Positions 16,089-23,525 of a DNA stretch of 38,799 nt are shown here, in pieces. The position numbers and the translations under genes are program-made. Source of the DNA: a virus. The stretch covers positions 1 to 38,799 of IMG/VR virus record IMGVR_UViG_3300050015_000174; one strand, given 5' to 3'. Below the pieces are notes generated by a model. The model was not told where the DNA came from. It saw only the letters and a program-made list of their open reading frames with translations, and searched no databases. Position 1 is the first letter of the stretch. Every line of letters begins with the position of its first letter.

Positions 16089-17774
16089 CTACCGCCGCCA
16101 GGGACGCGGGTTGCCGCGGCCGTGACGACCGAACTGGCCGGCACCACGCACGACCTGCGCTATCATCTCCTGCGTGATCTCTGGCGGTCCAGACTCGTTC
16201 TCGGCGAACTCGATCATCGCGCAGTCCGCCAAGTTCGGCGATTTCATGCCGTCCGGCTTTTTGTCGATCACCAGTTTGCCGACGCCATTAACCGAGTATG
16301 TCGGTTGGCTGAGCTCGCTCATAAGCCGCAGGTAGAGAGGCATCTTCGAGCTGATCGAGATAATCTCATCGGCCTTGCACGCGACGCCCTCGACCACCCA
16401 GCGATGGGTCTTCTGAAACCGCTTGCGGATCGACCACCAGCCCTGCGCCTTGCGGTTGGCGAAGTAGTCCTTATTGAGCCGCCCCTTGTCGAGGCCAATG
16501 CCGATCGTGCCGTCGACGATACCCTCCGGATTGAACACCGCATCGGAGCCGCGGAAACCCTCAACCTTGAGCATCCGGCCGCCATTGAGCCGACGCTGAT
16601 CGTTGATAATGCGGGAGTCGCCACGCACGCCGGCGCCGAGCCCATCGGCGTCATAGCGGAAGCCCTCATAGCCCTGTTCATCGCATATCCCGAACGCACG
16701 CTGCACAGTCCCGAAGATGTCGCTGCCTTTGCCGCTCCACTCCTCGAGGAAGTCGATCTTAATGCCGTAGCGACCGAGCGCCGCGTTCTTGTCGACGCCC
16801 TCGTCAGCAACGTCCAACGACATGCTGTGCTTGCCGGTCGGACCGAGGCCGAGTTTAAGGTCGGCGTCGATCGCCGAGCGCGCCCATGCCGCTGGGATCA
16901 CCACACCCTCAACCGAGGCCGAGTAGTCCCTATCGATCTCCTGCGCCACCACCACGGGGTCGAGCTCCGCCACCTGCTTGTCGTACCAGGCTTGATCCTT
17001 GCGCGGGTCGTCGCGCCAGTCCCAGGTGAACACGTCGACCTTGCCGGAATGGCGTCGTACAGCAAACGAATTGTTCATGCCGTTGACCGATGAAACGTCG
17101 ATCCGGCAGTTCGTCGTTTGCGATAGCGCGGCGTCGACCAGCATTGGGCGGGCCAAATGCGCGGCCTCGTCGATGAAGAATATCCCTGTCCGATCGCCTC
17201 GGCCAATATCATCACCGGCCTCGCCGCCCATGAACGATCCGGTCTCCGGGAATTTTAGCCGCATGTAGGGGGCATCTACCGTTTCACGCCATCCTGCCCT
17301 GAACTCCTGCGGCAAATGGCGCATGAAGAACCGGGCCTTCCAGAACAACGATTTCGGATTGTCTGTCTTGTCGACGTATTCTTCCTTGCGCGAGCCATAT
17401 CCAATGGCCATGCCGTCGTACAGCACACAAAGGGCGCATCCGATCCCCACGCACAGCCACGAAATGCCGCCGTCACGGGACTTCTCGGCCAAACCTGGCG
17501 TTTGCTCATGCCAATGCCGGACCACCCAATCGACAAACTCACGCTGCTTGGGGAATAGAATGAAGGGGACAACCGCCGACCTGCCAACCTCGATGGCGCG
17601 CGGATCGTAGGTTACGCCAAAATCTTCAATGAAGTCGGCCACGTTCTGCCGATAGTAAAGCTTAATATCGGCCAGCGTTGATGGAGACGCTCGTATCTGC
17701 TCGACCATCTTCCATCGCGCCTTGGCGATAGGGAGATAGTCTGGCTTTTTCCAATTTATTTCTTCAAGCCACAT
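16089..17774 (-). CDS. terL: Terminase large subunit
   Basis: 561 residues from the ATG at 17774, just after the small-subunit stop (TGAGATG). The ATPase has a Walker-A-like loop AEKSRDGGIS at residues 97-105 and Walker B IFFIDEAAH near 198-206. The nuclease half shows MSLDVADEG, FRYDADGLGAG and a late NLADCAMIEFAE, the acidic clusters of an RNase-H-fold nuclease. It drives ATP-dependent DNA packaging through the portal. The longer open frame to 17855 is small-subunit sequence in another frame. Confidence 0.9.
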   Translation of the reverse strand: MWLEEINWKKPDYLPIAKARWKMVEQIRASPSTLADIKLYYRQNVADFIEDFGVTYDPRAIEVGRSAVVPFILFPKQREFVDWVVRHWHEQTPGLAEKSRDGGISWLCVGIGCALCVLYDGMAIGYGSRKEEYVDKTDNPKSLFWKARFFMRHLPQEFRAGWRETVDAPYMRLKFPETGSFMGGEAGDDIGRGDRTGIFFIDEAAHLARPMLVDAALSQTTNCRIDVSSVNGMNNSFAVRRHSGKVDVFTWDWRDDPRKDQAWYDKQVAELDPVVVAQEIDRDYSASVEGVVIPAAWARSAIDADLKLGLGPTGKHSMSLDVADEGVDKNAALGRYGIKIDFLEEWSGKGSDIFGTVQRAFGICDEQGYEGFRYDADGLGAGVRGDSRIINDQRRLNGGRMLKVEGFRGSDAVFNPEGIVDGTIGIGLDKGRLNKDYFANRKAQGWWSIRKRFQKTHRWVVEGVACKADEIISISSKMPLYLRLMSELSQPTYSVNGVGKLVIDKKPDGMKSPNLADCAMIEFAENESGPPEITQEMIAQVVRGAGQFGRHGRGNPRPWRR

Positions 17775-17775
17775 C

Positions 17776-18282
17776 TCAGGCAGCTTGCGAAGATCGGATA
17801 AGCCGCAAATAGGTCTCCGTGGCCTTTTCAGGCTCACGCTTGGATTGGAGGTCAATCATCTTCGCGTCATCGCCAGGCTGTGGGACTTCTGCCAGCACAA
17901 TCGCCTTGAACGTCGGGCTCTCGTATGTAGCCAGCTTGAAGCAGGTATCAACAAACAACCGCATCCAGTCCTTGAGATCCCCAAGGTCAGCTTCCGGCTG
18001 AATAACTAGGCTGCCGGTTTCTGGATTCAGCGCCGACACTTGCTGTTGGTAGTGCGCGACTATCCCTTTGATTATCGGGATGGCTTCTTTGATTTCGTCC
18101 TTCGCCAGTCTGCGGCCTTCTATGGCTTTGTGGAACGCGATACCAGTTGCCGACGCACCGATCTCCGTAGCTACCTGTTCGGCTATCTTCTCGCGCTCCA
18201 GCCGTTCTCGCGTCTTTATATTCAGCGAGCCCTTCAGCCGGCCGCCGCGACGTTCGCCTGGTTTTGATCCGCCGCGTGACAT
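17776..18282 (-). CDS. terS: Terminase small subunit (putative)
   Basis: 168 residues from the ATG at 18282 (MSRGGSKPGERRGG). The Gly/Arg-rich start followed by GSLNIKTRERLEREKIAEQV is typical of small terminase or phage DNA-binding subunits, and a helical core and acidic C-terminus follow. It recognises phage DNA and hands it to the large subunit, whose gene begins two bases after its stop. A cluster of TAGCCA-type repeats lies just before its start. I see no good Shine-Dalgarno at this ATG; an in-frame ATG at 18324 is the alternative. Confidence 0.75.
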   Translation of the reverse strand: MSRGGSKPGERRGGRLKGSLNIKTRERLEREKIAEQVATEIGASATGIAFHKAIEGRRLAKDEIKEAIPIIKGIVAHYQQQVSALNPETGSLVIQPEADLGDLKDWMRLFVDTCFKLATYESPTFKAIVLAEVPQPGDDAKMIDLQSKREPEKATETYLRLIRSSQAA

Positions 18283-18283
18283 A

Positions 18284-18319
18284 TTGGCTATATTAGCCGG
18301 AGATAGCCAAAATAGCCAG
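18284..18319. repeat. Cluster of TAGCCA/TGGCTA repeats upstream of the small terminase gene
   Basis: TTGGCTAT (18284-18291) and ATAGCCAA (18303-18310) form a perfect 8-bp inverted repeat, and ATAGCCAG (18312-18319) is a further direct copy; a partial TTAGCC lies between. The spacing and position, next to the terminase small-subunit start, suggest a protein-binding site such as a packaging recognition site or an operator. Function is inference. Confidence 0.45.
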
Positions 18320-18346
18320 CCCATTGATGCTGTTCATGGTGGCCAC

Positions 18347-18592
18347 CTATCTCGTGATCCTGATATCGTCCCTGTTTCCGAAGCCGGCCATTCGAGCGAT
18401 GTGAACTATCGCGTCGACCCATACGGCAATGACAAACGCCCATACGGCTAAGCTGAAAAAACCGTCGCTTGGCGGTATTAGGCCAGTCAAATACAGGACC
18501 GCCAGGATGAGGACCGTCAGTGCAGTGAATGGCATAAAGCGACAGACCAGCAGGAAACAAAGGAAAAAGATGATCAGGAAAATGATGTGCAT
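18347..18592 (-). CDS. Small membrane protein (possible holin-like)
   Basis: 81 residues with GGAG eight bases before the ATG at 18592. Hydrophobic residues 2-37 (IIFLIIFFLCFLLV, then LTVLILAVLYLTG) and 46-65 (FFSLAVWAFVIAVWV) suggest two or three membrane helices. A charged C-terminus follows (GNRDDIRITR). Size and topology would fit a holin, but there is no endolysin next to it, so the role is undecided. Confidence 0.6.
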   Translation of the reverse strand: MHIIFLIIFFLCFLLVCRFMPFTALTVLILAVLYLTGLIPPSDGFFSLAVWAFVIAVWVDAIVHIARMAGFGNRDDIRITR

Positions 18593-18613
18593 GGTCGGTA
18601 CTCCGTTGTTACG

Positions 18614-18904
18614 TTAGGCCGCTTTAGAAGTTTGCAGCCGATCAAGGCGGTCTATTTCGGCAACTATCAAAGCGGCCGCCCGCACAAGATCGCGGCGTCG
18701 ATCTTTCGGCTTCCACCATTTACGATCCCAAGGCCACAGAAGGCCGACCATCACCTGAAAATCGGACGACGCTCTTGGAATTGCGTAGCAAGCGGCGGCG
18801 CGGGCCATCTCTCCTAAAGAGTGTGCGCTGTCGTGCTGTGGCGACCACCCCTCGCTTTCGATCTGTCTCTTGCGCTCGGCGGCCACGTCCTCAATCGCTG
18901 ACAT
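18614..18904 (-). CDS. Conserved phage protein with ERxRQ-EGW motif
   Basis: 96 residues. The start IEDVAAERKRQIESEGWSP, then HDSAHSLGEMARAAACYAI and a WPWDRKWWKPKDRRRDLVRAAALIVAEIDRL end, is a pattern seen in many tailed phages and annotated there only as hypothetical. The order of motifs is well conserved, so I am confident the gene is real. GGAG lies about nine bases before the ATG at 18904. Function unknown. Confidence 0.72.
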   Translation of the reverse strand: MSAIEDVAAERKRQIESEGWSPQHDSAHSLGEMARAAACYAIPRASSDFQVMVGLLWPWDRKWWKPKDRRRDLVRAAALIVAEIDRLDRLQTSKAA

Positions 18905-18919
18905 TCCAAAGTCTCCATT

Positions 18920-19171
18920 TTATTGGTTAGGGGTTGCTGGAATCCGATATTGACAAGTATATGGCCCCATCCGTTTTCTTTCGGCCAAGCCATCGGAAAC
19001 CAGAATGTCTGCATCGGCGAATAGACCATTTTCGCTAACGTAGCCTGGTTGACCCTTGCACGTCAGATCGCAGCCGCGCCAGCCGCCAAAGTCTTGCGGG
19101 AGAGCCCAGCCGTCGTAACCGGCCGCTATTAAATTTCTAGTCGCGCGCCTCAGTTCACTGAGATAATCCAT
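18920..19171 (-). CDS. Hypothetical protein
   Basis: 83 residues from the ATG at 19171 (MDYLSELRRA), preceded by GGGAG with an eight-base gap; the longer open frame overlaps the next small gene and is unlikely. It contains NLIAAGYDGWALPQDFGGW, with Cys residues further on (GCDLTCKGQPG). Family not recognised. Confidence 0.55.
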   Translation of the reverse strand: MDYLSELRRATRNLIAAGYDGWALPQDFGGWRGCDLTCKGQPGYVSENGLFADADILVSDGLAERKRMGPYTCQYRIPATPNQ

Positions 19172-19184
19172 CGCGTCGGCTCCC

Positions 19185-19355
19185 TTAATGTTTGCGCTTG
19201 GATTTGCCGCGCATCGTTTTGCGTAATGGTCCGCGCCGTGGATTATCACTATTCAAATACGCCATTAGATTGCCCCCGCGAATTGTCGGTTCCGTTGGAC
19301 CGCGATCAAGCTTGCGGATCAATCGCACAAACTCCGGTTTGTATCTCTCAATCAC
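19185..19355 (-). CDS. Small basic protein
   Basis: 56 residues, GTG start at 19355 with GGAG five bases upstream. It is Arg/Lys-rich, especially the end (RRGPLRKTMRGKSKRKH). It fits neatly between its neighbours, with 20 bases on one side and 13 on the other. Family unknown; nucleic-acid binding is possible from the charge only. Confidence 0.55.
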   Translation of the reverse strand: MIERYKPEFVRLIRKLDRGPTEPTIRGGNLMAYLNSDNPRRGPLRKTMRGKSKRKH

Positions 19356-19375
19356 GGCGGCTCCGTTCTTGTTCG

Positions 19376-19699
19376 TCAGCCGATGGTAAAGCTAACAGTT
19401 TTGCCATTATTTTTAGCCGCCTCACGCGCTCGCTTGAGCAATGCAGCCGCTAGGTTCGCCGCGTATTGCGGGTTCATTCCGACCCACGCGACCGGTGTGC
19501 CAAAATCGAGAATAACCTTTCCATCTTTAACGCCAATGCCAAACTGAATAGCCCCCTCGTCGGTGTCTGAAACCTTGCCTTCGGGAAAGTCACCGAGTGC
19601 GCCCCGAAATTTCGATGTGTCGAAAAGTTCGCGTTTCATTTTCGCAATTTGTTCGAGCCGCTTCGGATCGTCGAACGGATCGCTGCCGTGATGTCCCAT
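19376..19699 (-). CDS. Conserved hypothetical phage protein
   Basis: 107 residues from the ATG at 19699 (MGHHGSDPFDD) with AGAGG six bases upstream. The C-terminal half, IQFGIGVKDGKVILDFGTPVAWVG then NPQYAANLAAALLKRA, recalls a small family often found in phage accessory regions. No enzymatic motif. Follows the HAD gene by two bases. Confidence 0.6.
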   Translation of the reverse strand: MGHHGSDPFDDPKRLEQIAKMKRELFDTSKFRGALGDFPEGKVSDTDEGAIQFGIGVKDGKVILDFGTPVAWVGMNPQYAANLAAALLKRAREAAKNNGKTVSFTIG

Positions 19700-19701
19700 G
19701 A

Positions 19702-20070
19702 CTACCTCTTGTTCCAGGGTTTGAAATTCTTGAGTGCGTCGATTGCCGGCCACGTTCCGTCGAATGTCAGTGCGCGGTCGTCAATCGTAACCATTGCCGC
19801 CGGCTTTTCGAGCGGCCATTCAAGCCCCACGATGGGATCGTGAAAACCCATTTCGCTGTTCAGTGCGATGTAGTCCTTCATGGCGTCCAAGCCGCCAGGC
19901 TGGTGGCTGCGACTTGAGAAGATGGCAACCGTGAAATGCTTGAGAGCTTCCCGAATGAAAGACATTGCACCATCCACGGGAGGGTCAGGGATTACATTCG
20001 CGCCCTTCCACCCGCTTGTGTAGCTGTGGATCACGCCATCGAAGTCTAGACACAAAATCGGCTTTGCCAT
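19702..20070 (-). CDS. HAD-superfamily phosphatase/hydrolase
   Basis: 122 residues from the ATG at 20070 with AGGAG five bases upstream. Motif I is LDFDGVIHSY near residues 7-16, motif II is IFSSRSHQ with the Ser/Thr position, and VTIDDRAL near the end is the motif III/IV acidic pair. This is a compact HAD fold of the type seen in phage polynucleotide 3'-phosphatases and related hydrolases. Substrate cannot be read from sequence. It could process nucleotides or DNA ends before packaging. Confidence 0.75.
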   Translation of the reverse strand: MAKPILCLDFDGVIHSYTSGWKGANVIPDPPVDGAMSFIREALKHFTVAIFSSRSHQPGGLDAMKDYIALNSEMGFHDPIVGLEWPLEKPAAMVTIDDRALTFDGTWPAIDALKNFKPWNKR

Positions 20071-20078
20071 TGTCGCTC

Positions 20079-20285
20079 CTATTTCGCCTGTGACATTCCG
20101 AGAAGTTTTGCAGCGCGTCGAAGATGGCCGAGGTTGAAGCACGCTTTAGCGAACGTCTGTTGCTGGCGCGGCTCAGTCATGCCTGGACGGTAGCTGTTGC
20201 TAACACTATCAGCCCAAGTAGCTGCTTCCTCGGCAAAGGGCCGTAGTGCTGTTTCAAGTTTTCTGATGCGCTGATTAGGTGTCAT
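20079..20285 (-). CDS. Small helical hypothetical protein
   Basis: 68 residues from the ATG at 20285, which overlaps the upstream stop as ATGA and has GGAGG seven bases upstream. The sequence IRKLETALRPFAEEAATW, then QQTFAKACFNLGHLRRAAKLLG, is nearly all helix. Similar small proteins occur in many phages; function unknown. Confidence 0.6.
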   Translation of the reverse strand: MTPNQRIRKLETALRPFAEEAATWADSVSNSYRPGMTEPRQQQTFAKACFNLGHLRRAAKLLGMSQAK

Positions 20286-20620
20286 TTCGCGGCCTCCAGT
20301 TGCGGTGAAATCCTCTTGTATTCCGGACTCGCCAGCTTGACGCACTCGATCTTGGCGCGGGCAAAATCGGGTTCCTCATATGACCGCCGCATCTTCTGCG
20401 CGCGGGCAATCGCGGCTTGCACGACGGCCTCCCAGATGTTTGGAAGCATGACTTGGTTCTTGGCGACGAGCTGCAGGCAACAGCGTCGGCATAGCTTTGC
20501 GCCGAGCATCATTGCGTAGTCGAGGCGTGGGTCCGGTTTCGCCCCGACAAAACGCGGGACCGTCAGCCGCGGCGCGACATCAGCTATTCGCTTGCAACGC
20601 TGGCGATCGCAGACAGCCAT
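20282..20620 (-). CDS. Hypothetical protein with Cys pairs, first gene of the late operon
   Basis: 112 residues from the ATG at 20620 (MAVCDRQRCKR), chosen because GGAGAGAACC precedes it and the promoter lies just upstream; the longer open frame to 20773 would start inside that promoter. It has C-x4-C near the start and LCRRCC near residue 45, suggesting a metal site. Family unknown. Confidence 0.6.
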   Translation of the reverse strand: MAVCDRQRCKRIADVAPRLTVPRFVGAKPDPRLDYAMMLGAKLCRRCCLQLVAKNQVMLPNIWEAVVQAAIARAQKMRRSYEEPDFARAKIECVKLASPEYKRISPQLEAAK

Positions 20621-20647
20621 ATATGGTTCTCTCCAAACTCGTCGCAG

Positions 20648-20676
20648 TTTATATAGTTCCTGACGGTATTTAGCAA
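20648..20676 (-). promoter_or_regulatory. Putative sigma70-type promoter for the leftward late operon
   Basis: Minus strand: TTGCTA (20671-20676), 17-base spacer, TATAAA (20648-20653). It lies 28 bases upstream of the first gene start at 20620 and divergent from the plus-strand gene at 20748. Confidence 0.5.
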
Positions 20677-20683
20677 TAGCCCT

Positions 20684-20713
20684 TTGACTTTCCCCCAGTT
20701 TAGTTGGTAGGCT
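20684..20713 (+). promoter_or_regulatory. Putative promoter for the plus-strand pair 20748-21348
   Basis: TTGACT (20684-20689), 18-base spacer, TAGGCT (20708-20713), 34 bases before the ATG at 20748. The -10 is weak, so activation may be needed. It lies back to back with the minus-strand promoter. Confidence 0.35.
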
Positions 20714-20747
20714 TGCCGCCTGTGGATAAATCGGTAGGAGTAGCCCA

Positions 20748-21128
20748 ATGTCAGCCCGCGGAATCATCAACAAGCTATCAAAGCCACAACGGGATTCCCT
20801 TATGGCCCATGCCGACGGGCCGCAGCCGATAGTCGTCAGTCCGGAAATACTGACGAGGTCCGCGCTGATTGATCGCGGCTTGATCCGCTATGTCATTCCG
20901 GGAGGCGTCCCGACCGCACGCCCGCACCGCACCGCCCTCACCGAGATCGGCCGTGAAGTGCTCTGTGTCATGCTAGGCGACTTGGCCGATACCTTAACCC
21001 GCAATGCCCTGCAGGAGCCGGCAGAAATCAAGCTGAAGAGGCCACCGAAGGTTGTCCACCACCCGCGCGGGATCGAGGCAGAACACGATCTAGCCATCGG
21101 ATGGAGGAACGGATTAACCGGCCGTTAA
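20748..21128 (+). CDS. Putative winged-helix-type regulator
   Basis: 126 residues with GGAG before the ATG. The segment INKLSKPQRDSLMAHADG, then EILTRSALIDRGLIRYV and RTALTEIGREVLCVML, has the helix-helix-wing layout of small phage winged-helix proteins (first helix, recognition helix SALIDRG, then a beta wing). Its divergent position beside the late promoter fits a late-gene regulator, but this is inference. A basic C-terminal tail follows. Confidence 0.55.
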   Translation: MSARGIINKLSKPQRDSLMAHADGPQPIVVSPEILTRSALIDRGLIRYVIPGGVPTARPHRTALTEIGREVLCVMLGDLADTLTRNALQEPAEIKLKRPPKVVHHPRGIEAEHDLAIGWRNGLTGR

Positions 21129-21165
21129 CGTCTGCCCGGTATTCTCCGGCCGAATGGAGGATACC

Positions 21166-21348
21166 ATGAGCCAATCAAATATAATCAAGTTGCCCTGCGG
21201 TTGCCGCTTAGATGGCCGCTATATCTGCCACGAACACGAACGAACGAGCGTAGCTCGGTTTATAGCCGACGAGGCCCTAAGGCTGGTAGCCGTTGGGCTG
21301 TTTATCGCCATGCTGGCGGTATGGGCTGCAATCCTTGGAACCGGCTAA
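21166..21348 (+). CDS. Small zinc-motif plus single-membrane-segment protein
   Basis: 60 residues from the ATG at 21166, which has GGAGG five bases upstream; an in-frame ATG at 21154 lies before that ribosome-binding site. The N-terminus has LPCGCRL and ICHEH (possible metal ligands), and residues about 39-58 (RLVAVGLFIAMLAVWAAIL) form a membrane segment at the C-terminus. Function unknown. Confidence 0.55.
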   Translation: MSQSNIIKLPCGCRLDGRYICHEHERTSVARFIADEALRLVAVGLFIAMLAVWAAILGTG

Positions 21349-21524
21349 AAGCCTCACAGGCGGCCGCTGGCGCGTTTTGGAGGATAGGCCACTACCCATG
21401 TGCCGGTTTCTCGTTCTAACGCACGAAAGTGCAGCCGGTGGCCCAACAGGGGGGATCAAAGGCCAACCGGCTGCGGGGCGCTGCGCCGGAGAGAACCACC
21501 CCTCAACGCGGCCCACCTAGAAGC
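21349..21524. other. Gap between converging genes
   Basis: No convincing gene. A 40-codon plus-strand frame from 21399 has no good ribosome-binding site. The notable content is the inverted repeat at 21431-21474. Confidence 0.5.
21431..21474. terminator. Inverted repeat between converging genes, possible bidirectional terminator
   Basis: GCAGCCGGT (21431-21439) pairs with ACCGGCTGC (21466-21474), extended inward by GGCC/GGCC. It lies between a plus gene ending at 21348 and a minus gene ending at 21525. No U-run follows on either strand, so it would be an inefficient intrinsic terminator or a different structured element. Confidence 0.4.
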
Positions 21525-21725
21525 CTACGTTCTTTCCTCGGGCTTTTCCAGCCTGCTCGAATAGATGCGATTAAACATCGCCTGTGGCTCGGTTGGTTTG
21601 CACGGAACGATGGCCGTGCCGTTCTCGACCCATTTCATGAATCGCAGCGCAGCCAGCGCAAGCAGCACGCGGTCTAATTGGACTAGGCGCAGATTGTCGC
21701 CAACATTGGGCTGATCAAGAGTCAT
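21525..21725 (-). CDS. Small hypothetical protein, last gene of the leftward early operon
   Basis: 66 residues from the ATG at 21725, overlapping the upstream gene by 11 bases. It contains a helix LDRVLLALAALRFMKWV. Family unknown. The overlap with a well-started upstream gene supports it being real. Confidence 0.5.
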   Translation of the reverse strand: MTLDQPNVGDNLRLVQLDRVLLALAALRFMKWVENGTAIVPCKPTEPQAMFNRIYSSRLEKPEERT

Positions 21726-21885
21726 GACTATCTGATGCTATTGGGTTAATAGGTATCAGCGGAATAAGGCGAACCGATCCGTCGTCCTGCCGATCTTCGT
21801 ACCACCATGCCTCGCCAACCGACGTTTTGGCTTCGCCAAAAAACTCACAATCCCAATGGTCCTTTAATCTTGGTTGCTTCGTCAT
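21715..21885 (-). CDS. Small hypothetical protein
   Basis: 56 residues from the ATG at 21885, overlapping the upstream stop (ATGA) and preceded by GAGGAG. Sequence features are WDCEFFGEAKTSVGEAWWYEDR and an Ile/Pro-rich end. Family unknown. Confidence 0.5.
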   Translation of the reverse strand: MTKQPRLKDHWDCEFFGEAKTSVGEAWWYEDRQDDGSVRLIPLIPINPIASDSHDS

Positions 21886-22106
21886 GCCGCCATCTCCTCG
21901 TCCACGGCCGCCAGTCGATAGACTGTGCTATAATTTGATCCTCCCCTCACCACGCGACCTTCCTCGCGAAGCTGTGTTAATGCGCTCCGTACCGTCCGCA
22001 GCTTTCCACAATTCGCACGCTCGGCGATTGCGTGAATTGGCATCCATGACTCGTGGTCGAGAACCTTCACCACCGCGTCCATTGCTGCTCTACTGACTAA
22101 GCCCAT
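21882..22106 (-). CDS. Winged-helix DNA-binding protein
   Basis: 74 residues from the ATG at 22106, overlapping the upstream stop as TGATG, with GGGGAGG seven bases upstream. The layout is helix (MDAVVKVLDHESW), helix (MPIHAIAERANC), recognition helix (KLRTVRSALTQLREEG) and wing (RVVRGGSNYSTVYRL), a classic small winged helix. It could regulate early or middle genes; target unknown. Confidence 0.65.
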   Translation of the reverse strand: MGLVSRAAMDAVVKVLDHESWMPIHAIAERANCGKLRTVRSALTQLREEGRVVRGGSNYSTVYRLAAVDEEMAA

Positions 22107-22417
22107 CACGCGACCTCCCCGCAGATAATATCGAGTGCAACGCCGAGCGGACCGCAAGCTTTCCCTTTTACGTCGCGCATCAGCGCGTGCCGGATAACCT
22201 CGAGCGGTGTCCCAAACTGCAAGGCGATCGAACAGACGACAGCCGCGTCCCGCGCATTGACGTCGGCCATGCTGTTGATTTTATGATTATTAAGAAACAC
22301 CTCGGCTATGCCGCCGTCCGACATCCGGCTAATCGTCGCCGTGTATTGCATTCTCTCACATTCAAAGTTGAATGTTTCAGATAGACGGCGGTTGTCTAGC
22401 CTAGCGCGATTCGGCAT
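22106..22417 (-). CDS. TSCPD-domain protein (ribonucleotide-reductase-associated domain)
   Basis: 103 residues from the ATG at 22417 (overlaps the upstream stop as TAATG). After SETFNFECERMQYTATISR come DGGIAEVFLNNHKINSMAD, ARDAAVVCSIALQFGTPLEVIRHAL and KGKACGPLGVALDII. This order matches the TSCPD domain that usually ends class II ribonucleotide reductases; alphaproteobacterial phages carry stand-alone versions. Here no reductase is visible, so it may act on the host enzyme or have another job. The family call is from motif order by eye. Confidence 0.65.
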   Translation of the reverse strand: MPNRARLDNRRLSETFNFECERMQYTATISRMSDGGIAEVFLNNHKINSMADVNARDAAVVCSIALQFGTPLEVIRHALMRDVKGKACGPLGVALDIICGEVA

Positions 22418-22626
22418 TAAAATTCCCCCTTCGGAGGCCGGATGTTGCGCCCGAGCATTTTTAGAAGCGACGGGGAAGTACCGCGCGCCGGGTCGACGCC
22501 AGCGGCGGCGCATTCTCGCTCAAATATCTTTTTGTTGGTGGCGGCGATGGCCGCAAGCGAGACCACCATCCTCGCATCATCGCTCGCTTTGATAGAATCC
22601 TGCATCTTGTCCCATTCGGCGCTCAT
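22417..22626 (-). CDS. Small hypothetical protein
   Basis: 69 residues from the ATG at 22626 with AAGGA seven bases upstream. It is helical and charged (WDKMQDSIKASDDARMVV) with a short tail (LLKMLGRNIRPPKGEF). Family unknown. Coupled to the TSCPD gene. Confidence 0.55.
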   Translation of the reverse strand: MSAEWDKMQDSIKASDDARMVVSLAAIAATNKKIFERECAAAGVDPARGTSPSLLKMLGRNIRPPKGEF

Positions 22627-22639
22627 GCTCAATTCCTTT

Positions 22640-23287
22640 TTATATTCTCTGAATCGCCTCGCCGTGCGGTAGAACTGCCGCCAACTTTTCTCGCATCAAA
22701 GTGCAGTGCTCGGCCGAATGATCTATCAGCGGCTCCGCTGAAATAAGATGCTCTAATTGGCCGAGACGACGCCCCAGCTTTTGCGCCTCGATCATAGAAA
22801 CTTCCCGCAATTCGTTCGGTCCTGGAGCCCACCGATAGTCGCGGTCCTTACCGAACTCGCCGCGATACCAACCGCGGATGGCCCCCTCAACCGCCCAACT
22901 CGGCACATCTCCTAGCGCCATCATGTAGGCGTCACCCTTGGCCTCGGCGCCGACATCGTTGGTCTTCGATGTTGGCAGCACCAAGAGCATCTTCGTCACC
23001 AAGACGATGGTAGCCTTCCCGAAAGCATCATCATTGTCCGGCGTCATCCGGCAGTATTTATCGAGCTCGGAAAGGTGTGATCGAACGACTGACTTTTGGT
23101 CAGTGGTCAGCAGCTTTTTTTCCGGAAGCGCGTAAACCTCCCGCCAGCGTCCCGTTTTCGGGTCCGGCTGCGTCGTTAGTTCCATCATATCGAGCCGCAA
23201 CTCTACCCATTCCGGCAAGGACTGCATCCGCGTGGGACGGCGGCGATCGACCGTTGTAAGCGGCTCTATTTTGGCCAGCGCGTTCAT
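22640..23287 (-). CDS. Putative replication-associated protein
   Basis: 215 residues from the ATG at 23287, with AAAGG upstream. A central part reads MALGDVPSWAVEGAIRGWYRGEFG then YRWAPGPNELREV, a pattern I associate with phage proteins encoded next to replication proteins, possibly loader-like; this link is weak. The first about 62 codons overlap the 3' end of the next upstream gene in another frame, an unusually long overlap, and both frames look protein-like. Confidence 0.6.
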   Translation of the reverse strand: MNALAKIEPLTTVDRRRPTRMQSLPEWVELRLDMMELTTQPDPKTGRWREVYALPEKKLLTTDQKSVVRSHLSELDKYCRMTPDNDDAFGKATIVLVTKMLLVLPTSKTNDVGAEAKGDAYMMALGDVPSWAVEGAIRGWYRGEFGKDRDYRWAPGPNELREVSMIEAQKLGRRLGQLEHLISAEPLIDHSAEHCTLMREKLAAVLPHGEAIQRI

Positions 23288-23525
23288 AGCCGTTGCCTTT
23301 CATTCTTTTAGCTTCGCGTCTCATCCAGCCCTTAAAGGCTAGAGACCAATTTGCCTTCCTAGCAATCTGGCGGTTTGCGTTTGCGCCGGCCCATAATCGC
23401 ATGTCTTCGGCCATTGAATCAATTTGCTCGTCTGTCAGGAACTGCGGCAAAGCGCGGCCATATTCCCGGTCGCCGTCTGATGGTTGCCAATCTTCAGATA
23501 AAACAGACCCAATTGTTTTCTTCAT
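23100..23525 (-). CDS. DnaT/helicase-loader-like replication protein
   Basis: 141 residues from the ATG at 23525 (ATGA overlap with the upstream gene). The segment LSEDWQPSDGDREYGRA, then LTDEQIDSMAEDMRLWAGAN and KANWSLAFKGWMRREAKR, follows the plan of the DNA-binding domain shared by phage replication proteins and DnaT (a W-x-P-S-D start and a W-x(4)-F-x(2)-W-x-R end). It probably binds single-stranded DNA and helps load a helicase. Its last 188 bases overlap the following gene. Confidence 0.65.
   Translation of the reverse strand: MKKTIGSVLSEDWQPSDGDREYGRALPQFLTDEQIDSMAEDMRLWAGANANRQIARKANWSLAFKGWMRREAKRMKGNGYERAGQNRAAYNGRSPPSHADAVLAGMGRVAARYDGTNDAAGPENGTLAGGLRASGKKAADH

Noticed and set aside
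21399-21521. Plus-strand 40-codon frame between converging genes
   Set aside because: No good ribosome-binding site and it contains the terminator-like inverted repeat.
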